Source of the DNA: Wohlfahrtiimonas chitiniclastica DSM 18708
Lineage (GTDB): Bacteria > Pseudomonadota > Gammaproteobacteria > Cardiobacteriales > Wohlfahrtiimonadaceae
Length of the DNA stretch: 64,000 nt
Reading direction: 5' to 3'
Assembly: GCF_000375345.1 (NCBI RefSeq)
Contig: NZ_AQXD01000001.1
Coordinates: forward strand, 574,600-638,599
Positions 27,687-37,279 of the stretch are shown here, one piece after another. Position numbers and translations under genes: made by a program. Below the pieces are notes generated by a model that saw nothing but the letters and a program-made list of their open reading frames with translations, did no database searches and was not told the DNA's origin. Numbering within the stretch: the first letter of the stretch is position 1; every line of letters begins with the position of its first letter.

Positions 27687-30503
27687 ATGGAAAATATAAC
27701 GGTTCAAGGGGCGCGTACCCACAATTTAAAAAACATTCATTTGACCTTGCCGCGCAATCAACTGATTGTCATCACAGGTTTGTCAGGATCAGGTAAATCC
27801 TCACTGGCCTTTGATACACTCTATGCCGAAGGGCAACGACGTTATGTGGAATCTTTATCAGCCTACGCACGACAGTTTCTTTCCATGATGGATAAGCCGG
27901 ATGTGGATCACATCGAAGGTTTATCACCTGCCATCTCCATTGAACAGAAATCCACTTCACACAATCCGCGCTCAACTGTGGGCACGGTGACGGAGATTTA
28001 TGACTATCTGCGTCTTTTATTTGCACGCATTGGCGTGCCCCATTGCCCAACGCATCATTTGCCACTCAATGCTCAGACGGTGAGCCAAATGGTGGATCAA
28101 ATTCTCGCCCTTGAGGAAGATTCACGCATTATGCTGCTTGCCCCAATTGTGCGTGATCGTAAAGGCGAACACATTAAGCTCATTGATGGGTTAAAGGCAC
28201 AAGGTTATTTGCGTTTACGCATTGATGGGCAAGTGTATGAGATTGATGAGTTGCCCGAGATCAACCCAAAACAAAAACACAGCATTGAAGTGGTGATTGA
28301 CCGCTTTAAAGTGCGCAGTGACATTGCCCAACGTTTAGCGGAATCCATTGAAACTGCATTGGGGTTATCAGAAGGCTTAGTGTACGCCGTTGATATGCAA
28401 AATCCTGAGATTGAGCTCCATTTCTCAGCCAATTATGCGTGCCCGGAATGTGGTTTTTCTTTGCCAGAGCTTGAGCCGCGTTTATTTTCCTTTAATAATC
28501 CTACGGGTGCGTGTCCAACGTGTGATGGTTTGGGCGTCAGTCAATTTTTTGATCGCACCAAAGTGATCACAGATGGCGATCTCTCTTTAGCCACAGGGGC
28601 GATTCGGGGTTGGGATAAACGTGCTTTTTATTATTACTCCATGATTTTATCTTTAGCGAAACATTATAAATTTGATCCTGAAGCACCCTTTAATGCATTG
28701 CCAAACAAGATTCAAGAGATCATTTTAAATGGCTCAGGCACAGATGAGATTAATTTTGAATACTTTGGCTCAAATGGCAAAGTGGTGCAGCGCACACATG
28801 CATTTGAAGGCATTTTACCGAATTTAGAGCGCCGTTACCGTGAAACAGAATCCCAAAGCATGCGTGAAGAGCTCGCTAAATATTTAACCTCGTGCCCATG
28901 TCAAGCGTGTGGTGGTGCGCGTTTGAATCCTGCGGCGCGCAATGTGTTGATTGATGATCATTCCATTGATCAAGTGACGGCGATGAGCATTGAGGATGCA
29001 TTGACTTGGTCATCATCGATGGCTTTAACTGGCGCGCGTGCGGAAATTGCTGATAAAATCCTCAAAGAGATCAATGAGCGCTTAGGCTTTTTAGTGAATG
29101 TGGGCTTAGATTATTTGAATCTGTCCCGTTCAGCAGAGACATTATCCGGCGGTGAAGCGCAGCGCATTCGTTTGGCCTCACAAATTGGGGCAGGTTTAGT
29201 GGGCGTCATGTATGTATTGGATGAGCCTTCCATTGGTTTGCATCAGCGTGATAATGATCGCTTACTCAAAACCCTCATTCACTTACGGGATTTAGGCAAT
29301 ACGGTCATTGTGGTGGAGCATGATGAAGATGCAATGCGCGCGGCGGATTACATTGTGGACATTGGGCCCGGTGCGGGCGTGCATGGTGGGCATGTGGTGG
29401 CAGAAGGTACAGCTGAAGAGATCATGGACAACCCTAATTCCTTAACGGGTAAATATTTATCGGGTGAATTGTCCATTGCAGTGCCAAAAACGCGCACGCA
29501 AAATGATCCTGAAAAACAGCTCACCATTGTGGGTGCAACCGGCAATAACCTAAAAAATGTGACGGTGAATATTCCTGTGGGTTTATTGACGTGTGTGACG
29601 GGTGTCTCAGGCTCAGGTAAATCAACACTCATCAATGATACATTGTATCCATTTGCAGCGAATGCTTTAAATCGCGCCAGTCAAGAAGTGGCACCTGTGA
29701 AAGAACTGAAAGGGCTTGAGCATATTGATAAAGTCATTAACATTGATCAAAGCCCCATTGGGCGCACGCCGCGCTCGAATCCTGCCACTTATACAGGATT
29801 GTTTACGCCGATTCGTGAGCTGTTTGCAGGCACCGCAGAAGCGCGTGCTCGTGGCTATACCGCGGGGCGATTTAGCTTTAATGTGAAAGGCGGACGCTGT
29901 GAAGCGTGTCAAGGCGATGGTTTGATTAAAGTGGAGATGCACTTTTTGCCAGATGTGTATGTTCTGTGTGATGTGTGTAAAGGTAAGCGCTATAACCGCG
30001 AAACATTGGACATTCAATACAAAGGTAAAAACATCAGTGAAGTTTTAGAGATGACTGTGGAAGATGCGTGTGAATTTTTCTCTGCCATTCCTGTCATTCA
30101 TCGCCGCTTAACAACATTGATGGATGTGGGTTTAAGTTACATTACATTGGGGCAAAATGCCACGACATTATCGGGCGGTGAAGCCCAGCGCGTGAAACTC
30201 TCCCGTGAATTGTCAAAGCGTGACACTGGTAAAACCCTTTATATTTTAGATGAGCCGACCACAGGTTTACATTTTCATGACATTGCCCAATTATTAAGCG
30301 TCATTCATACCCTTCGTGATCAAGGCAATACCATTGTTATCATTGAGCATAATTTAGATGTGATCAAAACAGCCGACTGGATTGTTGATTTAGGTCCCGA
30401 AGGCGGTTATAAAGGAGGGAGGGTGATTGGAGAAGGCACCCCTGAAATGATTGCAAATCATGCAGACAGTGCCACCGGTCACTTTTTAAAAGATTTCTTA
30501 TAA
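27687..30503 (+). CDS. uvrA: Excinuclease ABC subunit A
   Basis: UvrA recognises DNA damage in nucleotide excision repair. The protein has 938 residues from the ATG at 27687; a TTG four codons upstream is less likely. It shows two ABC cassettes: Walker [10 protein letters not shown] at 31-39 and GVSGSGKST near 635, and signatures [12 protein letters not shown] near 485 and [12 protein letters not shown] near 825. Zinc-binding groups are CPECG...CPTC near residues 252-280 and CEAC...CDVC near 735-760. The length and order are standard. Confidence 0.98.
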   Translation: MENITVQGARTHNLKNIHLTLPRNQLIVITGLSGSGKSSLAFDTLYAEGQRRYVESLSAYARQFLSMMDKPDVDHIEGLSPAISIEQKSTSHNPRSTVGTVTEIYDYLRLLFARIGVPHCPTHHLPLNAQTVSQMVDQILALEEDSRIMLLAPIVRDRKGEHIKLIDGLKAQGYLRLRIDGQVYEIDELPEINPKQKHSIEVVIDRFKVRSDIAQRLAESIETALGLSEGLVYAVDMQNPEIELHFSANYACPECGFSLPELEPRLFSFNNPTGACPTCDGLGVSQFFDRTKVITDGDLSLATGAIRGWDKRAFYYYSMILSLAKHYKFDPEAPFNALPNKIQEIILNGSGTDEINFEYFGSNGKVVQRTHAFEGILPNLERRYRETESQSMREELAKYLTSCPCQACGGARLNPAARNVLIDDHSIDQVTAMSIEDALTWSSSMALTGARAEIADKILKEINERLGFLVNVGLDYLNLSRSAETLSGGEAQRIRLASQIGAGLVGVMYVLDEPSIGLHQRDNDRLLKTLIHLRDLGNTVIVVEHDEDAMRAADYIVDIGPGAGVHGGHVVAEGTAEEIMDNPNSLTGKYLSGELSIAVPKTRTQNDPEKQLTIVGATGNNLKNVTVNIPVGLLTCVTGVSGSGKSTLINDTLYPFAANALNRASQEVAPVKELKGLEHIDKVINIDQSPIGRTPRSNPATYTGLFTPIRELFAGTAEARARGYTAGRFSFNVKGGRCEACQGDGLIKVEMHFLPDVYVLCDVCKGKRYNRETLDIQYKGKNISEVLEMTVEDACEFFSAIPVIHRRLTTLMDVGLSYITLGQNATTLSGGEAQRVKLSRELSKRDTGKTLYILDEPTTGLHFHDIAQLLSVIHTLRDQGNTIVIIEHNLDVIKTADWIVDLGPEGGYKGGRVIGEGTPEMIANHADSATGHFLKDFL

Positions 30504-30530
30504 GAATTCATCATTGAGGATCGTACGCGT

Positions 30531-30974
30531 ATGAAAAAACTGCCCCTGACAAATCCTGCAACAAAAACAAAATATAGCGACTTAGCAGGTGCCATCGAGA
30601 TTGATTGGGAAGGTCGTATTTCTAGCCTTGTGGCTTTGTGCCGCGAAAAAGGCATCAATATGGATCAATATTATCTGATTGGCTTTGGCTTTGTGAGTTT
30701 TGAAGCGGACTATGTGACGTGTAAAGCCGTTTTGCTTGACAGCACGAAGTATGGTCAAACCTTTCAAGAGGTGGAAGATTCAGTGACAAAATTGCATTCT
30801 GTAGAAGCGGTGCAAAAAAACTTTCAAATCCCCTATGCAGAACTGGAAAAATATATTAAACATATTAATGCGCTGGTATTTACAGATATCGGTTTGGCCA
30901 TTAATGAGGTGACCATCAAAGAGAATTTGGCAGATCATCATTATGACAGTGATGATTTACCACAATATAGTTAG
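30531..30974 (+). CDS. Hypothetical protein between uvrA and ilvE
   Basis: A 147-residue cytoplasmic protein that I do not recognise. It is acidic, with no signal peptide or membrane segment, and contains a mixed alpha/beta sequence (YYLIGFGFVSFEADYVTCKAVLL near residue 44). The two short gaps to uvrA (27 bases) and ilvE (15 bases) suggest co-transcription. Codon use resembles the neighbours. Confidence 0.7.
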   Translation: MKKLPLTNPATKTKYSDLAGAIEIDWEGRISSLVALCREKGINMDQYYLIGFGFVSFEADYVTCKAVLLDSTKYGQTFQEVEDSVTKLHSVEAVQKNFQIPYAELEKYIKHINALVFTDIGLAINEVTIKENLADHHYDSDDLPQYS

Positions 30975-30989
30975 AACAAAGGATGAAAG

Positions 30990-32009
30990 ATGTCAAACAA
31001 TACAATTGATTGGGATAATTTAGGATTCAGTTATATTCAAACGCCATACCGTTTTGTGGCTAAACATGAAAATGGCATGTGGCAAAAAGGTGATTTAACG
31101 GATGATCCGTATTTAAAAATTCATGAAGGCTCCACGGCGCTTCATTATGGCCAACAATGTTTTGAAGGCTTAAAAGCGTATCGCACGAAAGATGGCAGCA
31201 TTAACTTATTCCGTCCGTATGAAAATGCGCGTCGTATGAATGAGAGTGCGCGTCGTCTTCGTATGCCAGAGATTCCTGAAGAGATGTTCGTAGAAGCAGT
31301 GAAAGCCGTAGTGCGTGCAAATGAAGATTTTGTACCGCCTTATGGTAAAGGGGCAACCTTATACTTGCGTCCGCTTTATATTGGCGTTGGGGCAAACATT
31401 GGCATTAAACCTGCACCTGAATACATCTTCACGATTTTCTGTATGCCTGTGGGTCCTTATTTTAAAGGTGGCTTAGCGCCAACGAATTTTATTGTCTCTG
31501 ATTATGATCGTGCAGCGCCAATGGGTACAGGGGCTGCCAAAGTGGGTGGTAACTATGCGGCAAGTTTATTGCCAGGTTATGAAGCGCATGAGCGTAATTT
31601 CTCAGATTGTATCTATTTAGATCCAGCAACCCATACAAAGATTGAAGAAGTGGGTTCAGCAAACTTCTTTGGCATCACGCATGACAATAAATTTGTGACG
31701 CCTGTGTCACCTTCTATTTTGCCATCCATCACAAAATACTCCTTGTTGCACATTGCTAAAGAGCGTTTAGGCATGGAGGCGATTGAAGGGGATGTGTATG
31801 TCAATGAGTTAGATCAATTTGCAGAAGCGGGTGCTTGTGGTACAGCGGCTGTGATCTCTCCGATCGGTGGCATTCAAATTGAAGATGATTTCCACGTTTT
31901 TTACAGCGAAACAGAAGTGGGCCCTGTGACAGAGAAATTATACAATGAATTGGTGGGCATTCAATTTGGTGACATCGAAGCCCCTGAAGGTTGGATTGTA
32001 AAAGTTTAA
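30990..32009 (+). CDS. ilvE: Branched-chain amino-acid aminotransferase
   Basis: This PLP enzyme of fold type IV makes leucine, isoleucine and valine from their 2-oxo acids, or runs in reverse. The 339-residue length and the sequence (LHYGQQCFEGLKAYR near 51, LYLRPLYIGVG near 124) fit the longer BCAT class rather than the 309-residue E. coli IlvE. The PLP lysine is K184 in GTGAAKVGGNYAASLLP. The cofactor-binding ending near EAGACGTAAVISPI is intact. An AAAGGATGAAAG site precedes the ATG. ilvD is elsewhere in the window (54.6 kb). Confidence 0.95.
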   Translation: MSNNTIDWDNLGFSYIQTPYRFVAKHENGMWQKGDLTDDPYLKIHEGSTALHYGQQCFEGLKAYRTKDGSINLFRPYENARRMNESARRLRMPEIPEEMFVEAVKAVVRANEDFVPPYGKGATLYLRPLYIGVGANIGIKPAPEYIFTIFCMPVGPYFKGGLAPTNFIVSDYDRAAPMGTGAAKVGGNYAASLLPGYEAHERNFSDCIYLDPATHTKIEEVGSANFFGITHDNKFVTPVSPSILPSITKYSLLHIAKERLGMEAIEGDVYVNELDQFAEAGACGTAAVISPIGGIQIEDDFHVFYSETEVGPVTEKLYNELVGIQFGDIEAPEGWIVKV

Positions 32010-32035
32010 GTTAAAAAAATTGCGCAATGAATGTC

Positions 32036-32062
32036 AAAGCTGGCCAAATGGTCAGCTTTTTT
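32036..32062 (+). terminator. Terminator after ilvE
   Basis: A 10-bp stem (AAAGCTGGCC with GGTCAGCTTT, one G-T pair) closes an AAAT loop and is followed by T residues. Confidence 0.85.
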
Positions 32063-32505
32063 GATTTATTTTTATACAATTTTGGTCAAGATTTGGCGGC
32101 GATTGATGGCTAAAAATGATGAAATTTTTGACGAATGTGGATGAAGATATGCCGCGCCCATACATCTGTTTACATCAATGATTCGGGGCGATTTTGCTCC
32201 TACAAAACTTTACACAATCGCTGTATGTTTCTAATTCAATGGCAATAGTCGATTCAATGGTGGCGCTGTGATCGTTTAATTACGTTAATGAAAAACGGCG
32301 AAGATGAGCCAATATTTTTCGTTGCCCTAGATGAAACATTACATCTTTACTACTTTTTGATTGACATGGGCAAATGTGCGCTTCAATCAAAAGGAGGCAT
32401 TTAAGGATTGAATCTTTCGAAAAAGTCCATTATAAAAGTAGAGCAATAAAAATCTTTTAAGAGAATTTATTGTGATTAAAATAATTACATTGATAAGGGC
32501 GAGTT
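32063..32505 (+). other. Long leader region upstream of pyc
   Basis: This 443-base stretch has no convincing gene. A promoter can be read at TTGAAT (32408-32413), 17 bases, TATAAA (32431-32436), giving a leader of about 65 bases. Upstream lies a 9-bp inverted repeat (TTTTGATTG at 32355, CAATCAAAA at 32384) with a 20-base spacer. A 38-codon open frame (32288-32404) spans that repeat and has no ribosome site. The length suggests regulation of pyc, but no known motif is recognised. Confidence 0.4.
32408..32436 (+). promoter_or_regulatory. pyc: Predicted pyc promoter
   Basis: TTGAAT and TATAAA are spaced by 17 bases, with the start site expected near 32443 and the pyc ATG 63 bases further on. 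This is the best sigma70-like match in the region. Confidence 0.5.
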
Positions 32506-35500
32506 ATGGGTATTCAAGCAGCATCTGATCTACAAACAGAACGTAAGATTAAAAAAATACTGGTTGCTAACCGTTCAGAAATTGCGATCCGCATCATGCG
32601 CGCAGCCTCTGAACTTGGCATTAATACTGTAGCGATCTACTCTGAGCAAGACATCAAAGCGGTTCACCGCTATAAAGCAGATGAAAGCTATTTAGTGGGC
32701 CAAGGTAAACCACCATTAGCAGCATATTTAGACATTGAGGACATCATCCGCATTGCTAAAGAGTCAGGCGCCGATGCGATCCATCCAGGCTATGGCTTTT
32801 TGGCAGAAAATCCAAATTTAGCAAAAGCCTGTCAAGAGAATGGCATTATCTTCATTGGTCCAGAACAGCGTATTTTGGAGCTTTTAGGTAATAAGGTCTC
32901 TGCTCGTAACTTAGCGATTTCAGCAGGCGTGCCTGTGATGCCAGCGTCTGAGCCATTACCACACAATAACGAAGAAATTTTAAAAATCGCCGAAACCATC
33001 GGTTACCCTGTCATGCTCAAAGCAAGCTGGGGCGGTGGTGGCCGTGGTATGCGCGTGGTGGAATCTGCCGATAAAATTTTAGATGCCGTTGAAGTGGCGC
33101 GCCGTGAAGCAAAAGCCGCCTTTGGCAATGATGAAGTCTACCTTGAAAAATTAGTGGTGCGTGCACGCCACGTGGAAGTGCAGATCCTTGGGGATGCCGC
33201 TGGCAACATCGTGCATTTATTTGAACGTGACTGTACCGTTCAGCGCCGCCATCAAAAAGTGGTGGAACGTGCGCCTGCCCCTTATTTAGATGATGCATTG
33301 CGTGCAGAAGTGTGTGGTTATGCCGTAAAAATTGGTCAAACAGCCGGTTATGTCAATGCAGGAACCGTTGAGTTTTTGATGGATGCGGACACCAATAAAT
33401 TCTACTTCATTGAAGTGAACCCTCGCATTCAAGTTGAACATACTGTGACAGAAGCCATCACAGGCATTGACATTGTTAAAGCACAAATTGGCATTGCTGA
33501 AGGTTTAACCTTTGGGGATGCATTGTTAGAAGTGCCGACACAAGATGGCATCAAGATGACAGGTGCTGCGTTACAATGCCGCATCACGACAGAAGATCCT
33601 GCCAATGGCTTTGTGCCCGATCATGGCGTCATCAATGCGTATCGTTCGCCTGCGGGCTTTGGCATTCGTTTAGATGGCGGTACAGCCTATGCTGGCGCAG
33701 TGATCACACCTTATTACGATTCACTCCTTGTCAAAGTCACCACGTGGGGCAGAAGCGCGGCAGAAGCCATTGAGCGTATGGATCGCGCATTGCGTGAATT
33801 CCGTGTGCGTGGTTTGGCCACAAACTTATTGTTCGTTGAAAATGTGATCAATCATCCATTGTTCATTAATGGCGAATGCATCACGCGCTTTATTGACGAA
33901 ACGCCCTCACTGTTCACATTCCCTGTACGCCGTGACCGTGCGAGCTATTTATTAAAATATTTATCTGAAGTTCAAGTGAATGGCAATCCTGAAGTGGCGG
34001 GTCGTGACATTCCTAAGCACTTTGTGACGCCAGTTTTACCAACGGTAAAACCGAAAGAAGATGTGGAAGAAGTTAAAGGCACGCGCATCATTTTAGATGA
34101 GCTCGGTGCAAAAGGCTTCAGCGATTGGATGCTCAATCAAAAAGAGGTGCTCATCACCGATACAACGATGCGTGATGCACATCAATCTTTATTTGCAACT
34201 CGCGTACGCAGCCATGATTTATTAAAAATTGCGTCTTATTATCAAAAATTATTGCCAAAAATGTTCTCCATGGAATGTTGGGGTGGTGCTACATTTGACG
34301 TTGCCATGCGCTTTTTGAACGAAGATCCATGGGATCGTTTGGAAAAAATGCGCGAAGCCATGCCCAACATTTTATTGCAAATGTTGATCCGTGGCGTCAA
34401 TGGTGTCGGTTACACCAGTTATCCAAACAATGCCATTCAGTTCTTTGTGGAACAAGCGGCGAAAAAAGGGATTGATCTTTTCCGTGTGTTTGACTCATTG
34501 AACATTGTCGATAACATGCGTTTTTGTATGGATTCCATCATCGATACCGGCAAATTGTGTGAAGCGACGATCTGTTACACCTCTGACATTCATGATGCCG
34601 CGCGTCCGAAGTATCAATTGGAATACTATGTGAAATTGGCCAAAGAGCTTGAAAAAGCAGGGGCGCACATCATTGCCATTAAAGATATGGCGGGCTTATG
34701 CCGTGCACCGGCGGCGCGTCAATTGGTGAAAGCATTGAAAGAAGAAGTGGGTTTACCGATCCATTTCCATACGCATGACACTTCAGGCATCTCCGGGGCA
34801 AGCGTATTGGCTGCGGTAGAAGCTGGTGTGGATGCAGTGGATTGCGCCATTGACAGTTTCTCAGGCTTAACGAGCCAACCGCCAATGGGTTCGATTTTAC
34901 GTGCCCTTGAATACACCGACCGTGATCCTAAGTTTGATTATGATGCCATTACGCAAATCTCCACATATTTTGAAGGCGTGCGTTCTTACTATGCGCCGTT
35001 TGAATCTGGCGTGCGCTCAGGCACATCAGACATTTATCGTCATGAAATGCCCGGTGGACAATACACGAACCTGAAAGAACAAGCGCGCAGCTTAGGCTTA
35101 GAATCTCGTTGGGATCAAGTGGCCAAAGCTTATGCGGATGTCAATACGCTCTTTGGGGACATCGTGAAAGTGACGCCAAGCTCTAAAGTCGTGGGCGACA
35201 TGGCATTGATGATGGTGACGCAAGATTTAACGCCAGAAGATGTGGTCAATCCTAACCGTGAAATTGCTTTCCCTGCATCTGTGACAGGTTTATTCAATGG
35301 TGAGCTCGGCATTCCTGAAAGCGGTTTACCGAAAGCATTGTCAGATAAAATTCTACAAGGCAAAGCACCAGAGATTCAAAATGCAGGCAGCCAATTGCCG
35401 CCCGTGGATTTTGATCAATTGCGCACAGAATTGACAGCGAAGTTTAAATACTATGTCTCTGATACAGATTTGGCATCATACATCATGTATCCGAAGGTCT

Positions 35501-35988
35501 TTACAGATTTTGTGAAGTTCCGTTATGAATATGGTGATGTGTCCATCATTCCTACGAAGCAATTCTTCTACCCAATGGCAGAAGATGAAACCTTCAGCGT
35601 ACAGATCGAGAAGGGTAAGGATCTATTGATCAGCTACCTTGTTGCCTCTGAACCTGATAACAATGGTGATTGCCAAGTGTACTTTGAGCTCAACGGTGAG
35701 CAGCGCATCTTTAAAACACCGAAAAAAGGTGTGGAAGGTTTAGCTGCGAAGAAAGCAAAAGCCGACCCAAGCAACAATCATCACGTCGGTGCACCAATGC
35801 CAGGAATGATCGGTTTAATGCGCGTGAAAGTTGGGGATAATGTGAAAGAAGGCGATGCATTACTCACCATGGAAGCGATGAAAATGGAAACGATCCTACG
35901 ATCTGAGAAAATGGGTGTGGTCAAGCAAGTGTACGTGCAAGTGGGCGACACTGTGGAATCTGGCGACTTATTGATCGTAATCGAATAA
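32506..35988 (+). CDS. pyc: Pyruvate carboxylase (single-chain)
   Basis: Pyc makes oxaloacetate from pyruvate, bicarbonate and ATP to refill the TCA cycle. All domains are on one 1160-residue chain: biotin carboxylase/ATP-grasp (residues about 15-470, with GWGGGGRGMRVV and FIEVNPRIQVEHTVTE), carboxyltransferase (about 545-820, starting ITDTTMRDAHQSLFATR), the PYC-specific region, and a biotinyl domain whose lysine is K1126 in EAMKMET. AAGGG precedes the ATG. Many gammaproteobacteria use PEP carboxylase instead, so a single-chain Pyc is a notable metabolic choice. Confidence 0.96.
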   Translation: MGIQAASDLQTERKIKKILVANRSEIAIRIMRAASELGINTVAIYSEQDIKAVHRYKADESYLVGQGKPPLAAYLDIEDIIRIAKESGADAIHPGYGFLAENPNLAKACQENGIIFIGPEQRILELLGNKVSARNLAISAGVPVMPASEPLPHNNEEILKIAETIGYPVMLKASWGGGGRGMRVVESADKILDAVEVARREAKAAFGNDEVYLEKLVVRARHVEVQILGDAAGNIVHLFERDCTVQRRHQKVVERAPAPYLDDALRAEVCGYAVKIGQTAGYVNAGTVEFLMDADTNKFYFIEVNPRIQVEHTVTEAITGIDIVKAQIGIAEGLTFGDALLEVPTQDGIKMTGAALQCRITTEDPANGFVPDHGVINAYRSPAGFGIRLDGGTAYAGAVITPYYDSLLVKVTTWGRSAAEAIERMDRALREFRVRGLATNLLFVENVINHPLFINGECITRFIDETPSLFTFPVRRDRASYLLKYLSEVQVNGNPEVAGRDIPKHFVTPVLPTVKPKEDVEEVKGTRIILDELGAKGFSDWMLNQKEVLITDTTMRDAHQSLFATRVRSHDLLKIASYYQKLLPKMFSMECWGGATFDVAMRFLNEDPWDRLEKMREAMPNILLQMLIRGVNGVGYTSYPNNAIQFFVEQAAKKGIDLFRVFDSLNIVDNMRFCMDSIIDTGKLCEATICYTSDIHDAARPKYQLEYYVKLAKELEKAGAHIIAIKDMAGLCRAPAARQLVKALKEEVGLPIHFHTHDTSGISGASVLAAVEAGVDAVDCAIDSFSGLTSQPPMGSILRALEYTDRDPKFDYDAITQISTYFEGVRSYYAPFESGVRSGTSDIYRHEMPGGQYTNLKEQARSLGLESRWDQVAKAYADVNTLFGDIVKVTPSSKVVGDMALMMVTQDLTPEDVVNPNREIAFPASVTGLFNGELGIPESGLPKALSDKILQGKAPEIQNAGSQLPPVDFDQLRTELTAKFKYYVSDTDLASYIMYPKVFTDFVKFRYEYGDVSIIPTKQFFYPMAEDETFSVQIEKGKDLLISYLVASEPDNNGDCQVYFELNGEQRIFKTPKKGVEGLAAKKAKADPSNNHHVGAPMPGMIGLMRVKVGDNVKEGDALLTMEAMKMETILRSEKMGVVKQVYVQVGDTVESGDLLIVIE

Positions 35989-36027
35989 TGAATCCTTAAC
36001 TAAAACTTTAAATAAGTTTGAGTTGTT

Positions 36028-36058
36028 GATCCCTTGAGCAATCGGGGGATCTTTTTTT
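36028..36058 (+). terminator. Terminator after pyc
   Basis: A 9-bp stem (GATCCCTTG with CGGGGGATC) and a 6-base loop are followed by seven T. Confidence 0.88.
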
Positions 36059-36076
36059 ATTTGAGTCTGAAAAGAT

Positions 36077-36130
36077 TTGCCAAAGGGATGGGGTTTTAGA
36101 TATACTTTACCGACTGACTACCGGTCAATA
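36077..36130 (+). promoter_or_regulatory. TetR-gene promoter with palindromic operator
   Basis: TTGCCA (36077-36082) and TATACT (36101-36106) are 18 bases apart. Directly downstream, 36115-36127 reads TGACTACCGGTCA, a TGAC-N5-GTCA palindrome within CCGACTGACTACCGGTCAAT. Binding here would block transcription of the adjacent TetR gene, the usual autorepression layout. The same TGAC-N5-GTCA element with similar flanks recurs at 17486, 54140 and 54501. Confidence 0.6.
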
Positions 36131-36177
36131 TAATTTAAAAAATTATTCACATCCACGCACACAATAGGAACATCACC

Positions 36178-36741
36178 ATGGCAAAAACATATGATGAACG
36201 GCATGCCGAAATTATGGATGTCTCATTACGCTTATTCATTCAATACGGTTTAAAAGACACAACCGTCAATGAGATCGTTAAAGCCGTCAATATCGCAAAG
36301 GGCACCTTTTACCATTACTTTCAATCTAAAGAGGATTTGATCCTAGAACTTCGCGCAAAATACATTCGAAGCTATTTATCACTGACCAATGATTACATGG
36401 GGCAATGCAAACACAGCGATTGGCATGGTAAGATTCGCGCATGGTGCCAGGGCAGCATTGTCCATTATTATGAGCATCGGGCAGAGCACATTGCATTGTT
36501 TCAGCAGCAATATTATTTAGACGAACGCCGCGAGCATTTAAGTGTCATCATCTTTTTAGAGGAATTTTTACGAACGGGCAATGAAGTCCAAGCTTGGCAT
36601 GTTGCCTCGCCAGATTTAGTGGCGCTCTTGATTTATCAAGGCATCAATTTAGCCTTTGATGAATGCCGTGAAAAAAGCTTTGAAGAACTTGAAGGGATGA
36701 CAGAGCGCCTTTATGATGTCTTCATCAAAATGGTTTCATAA
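36178..36741 (+). CDS. TetR/AcrR-family transcriptional regulator
   Basis: A 187-residue repressor. The N-terminal helix-turn-helix is clear: DTTVNEIVKAVNIAKGTFYHYFQSKEDLI in pieces across residues 26-55, with the conserved GTFYHYF recognition helix. The C-terminal ligand domain is not assignable. A palindrome overlaps its own promoter. It is followed by a secreted hypothetical gene and murQ-anmK with very short gaps, so one polycistronic message is likely and the regulator may control amino-sugar recycling or respond to an envelope signal. Confidence 0.92.
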   Translation: MAKTYDERHAEIMDVSLRLFIQYGLKDTTVNEIVKAVNIAKGTFYHYFQSKEDLILELRAKYIRSYLSLTNDYMGQCKHSDWHGKIRAWCQGSIVHYYEHRAEHIALFQQQYYLDERREHLSVIIFLEEFLRTGNEVQAWHVASPDLVALLIYQGINLAFDECREKSFEELEGMTERLYDVFIKMVS

Positions 36742-36754
36742 TGAGGGAGAATCG

Positions 36755-37279
36755 ATGCGAATCATCGCCGCGTTGTTGATGTTAGGTCAATTATCCATAA
36801 GCTTTGCTGAGCCTTTAAGCCATGAAATGAAAAGCTTCATGCGTTTAGCGGCTGCCAAAAATGGGGATCAATATGGATTTACCAAAGATGATGCACAGCA
36901 ATATTTGGGCATCACTTGGGGGAAATCGCCGCGAAGGGGTGCCATTTATGAATCCACTCAGCATTTAACAAACGATGCCGATCAACCCACATTTGAATAC
37001 AGCGCCAATCGCGGCACACGCATCTTAACCTTATATTTTACAGAGCCAGTCAAACCCTTTGTAAAAGCCATTGAACGTTTACGCGGATTTGAAGCCGCAT
37101 GGTTCCCACGCCAGCAAGCCAATGGTTTGCCCATTCATTACTTTGAAGGCAAAAATCCAAGTGAGTTCATTCCCACACGTAAATTGTGGATCAGAATTTA
37201 TGAATGCGCGGATAAACCTCAAACGCCGTGCATTCGCCGTGCTCAACTTATTTTTGCCAAACCAGGAGCCGTATTCTAA
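36755..37279 (+). CDS. Secreted hypothetical protein ahead of murQ
   Basis: A 174-residue protein with a short signal peptide (MRIIAALLMLGQLSISFA). The start is set by GAGGGAGA upstream of the ATG at 36755. The mature part is rich in basic and aromatic residues and has two cysteines near the end (YECADKPQTPC) that may pair in the periplasm. I do not recognise a family. Its stop overlaps the murQ start (TAATG), tying its translation to muropeptide recycling. Confidence 0.75.
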   Translation: MRIIAALLMLGQLSISFAEPLSHEMKSFMRLAAAKNGDQYGFTKDDAQQYLGITWGKSPRRGAIYESTQHLTNDADQPTFEYSANRGTRILTLYFTEPVKPFVKAIERLRGFEAAWFPRQQANGLPIHYFEGKNPSEFIPTRKLWIRIYECADKPQTPCIRRAQLIFAKPGAVF

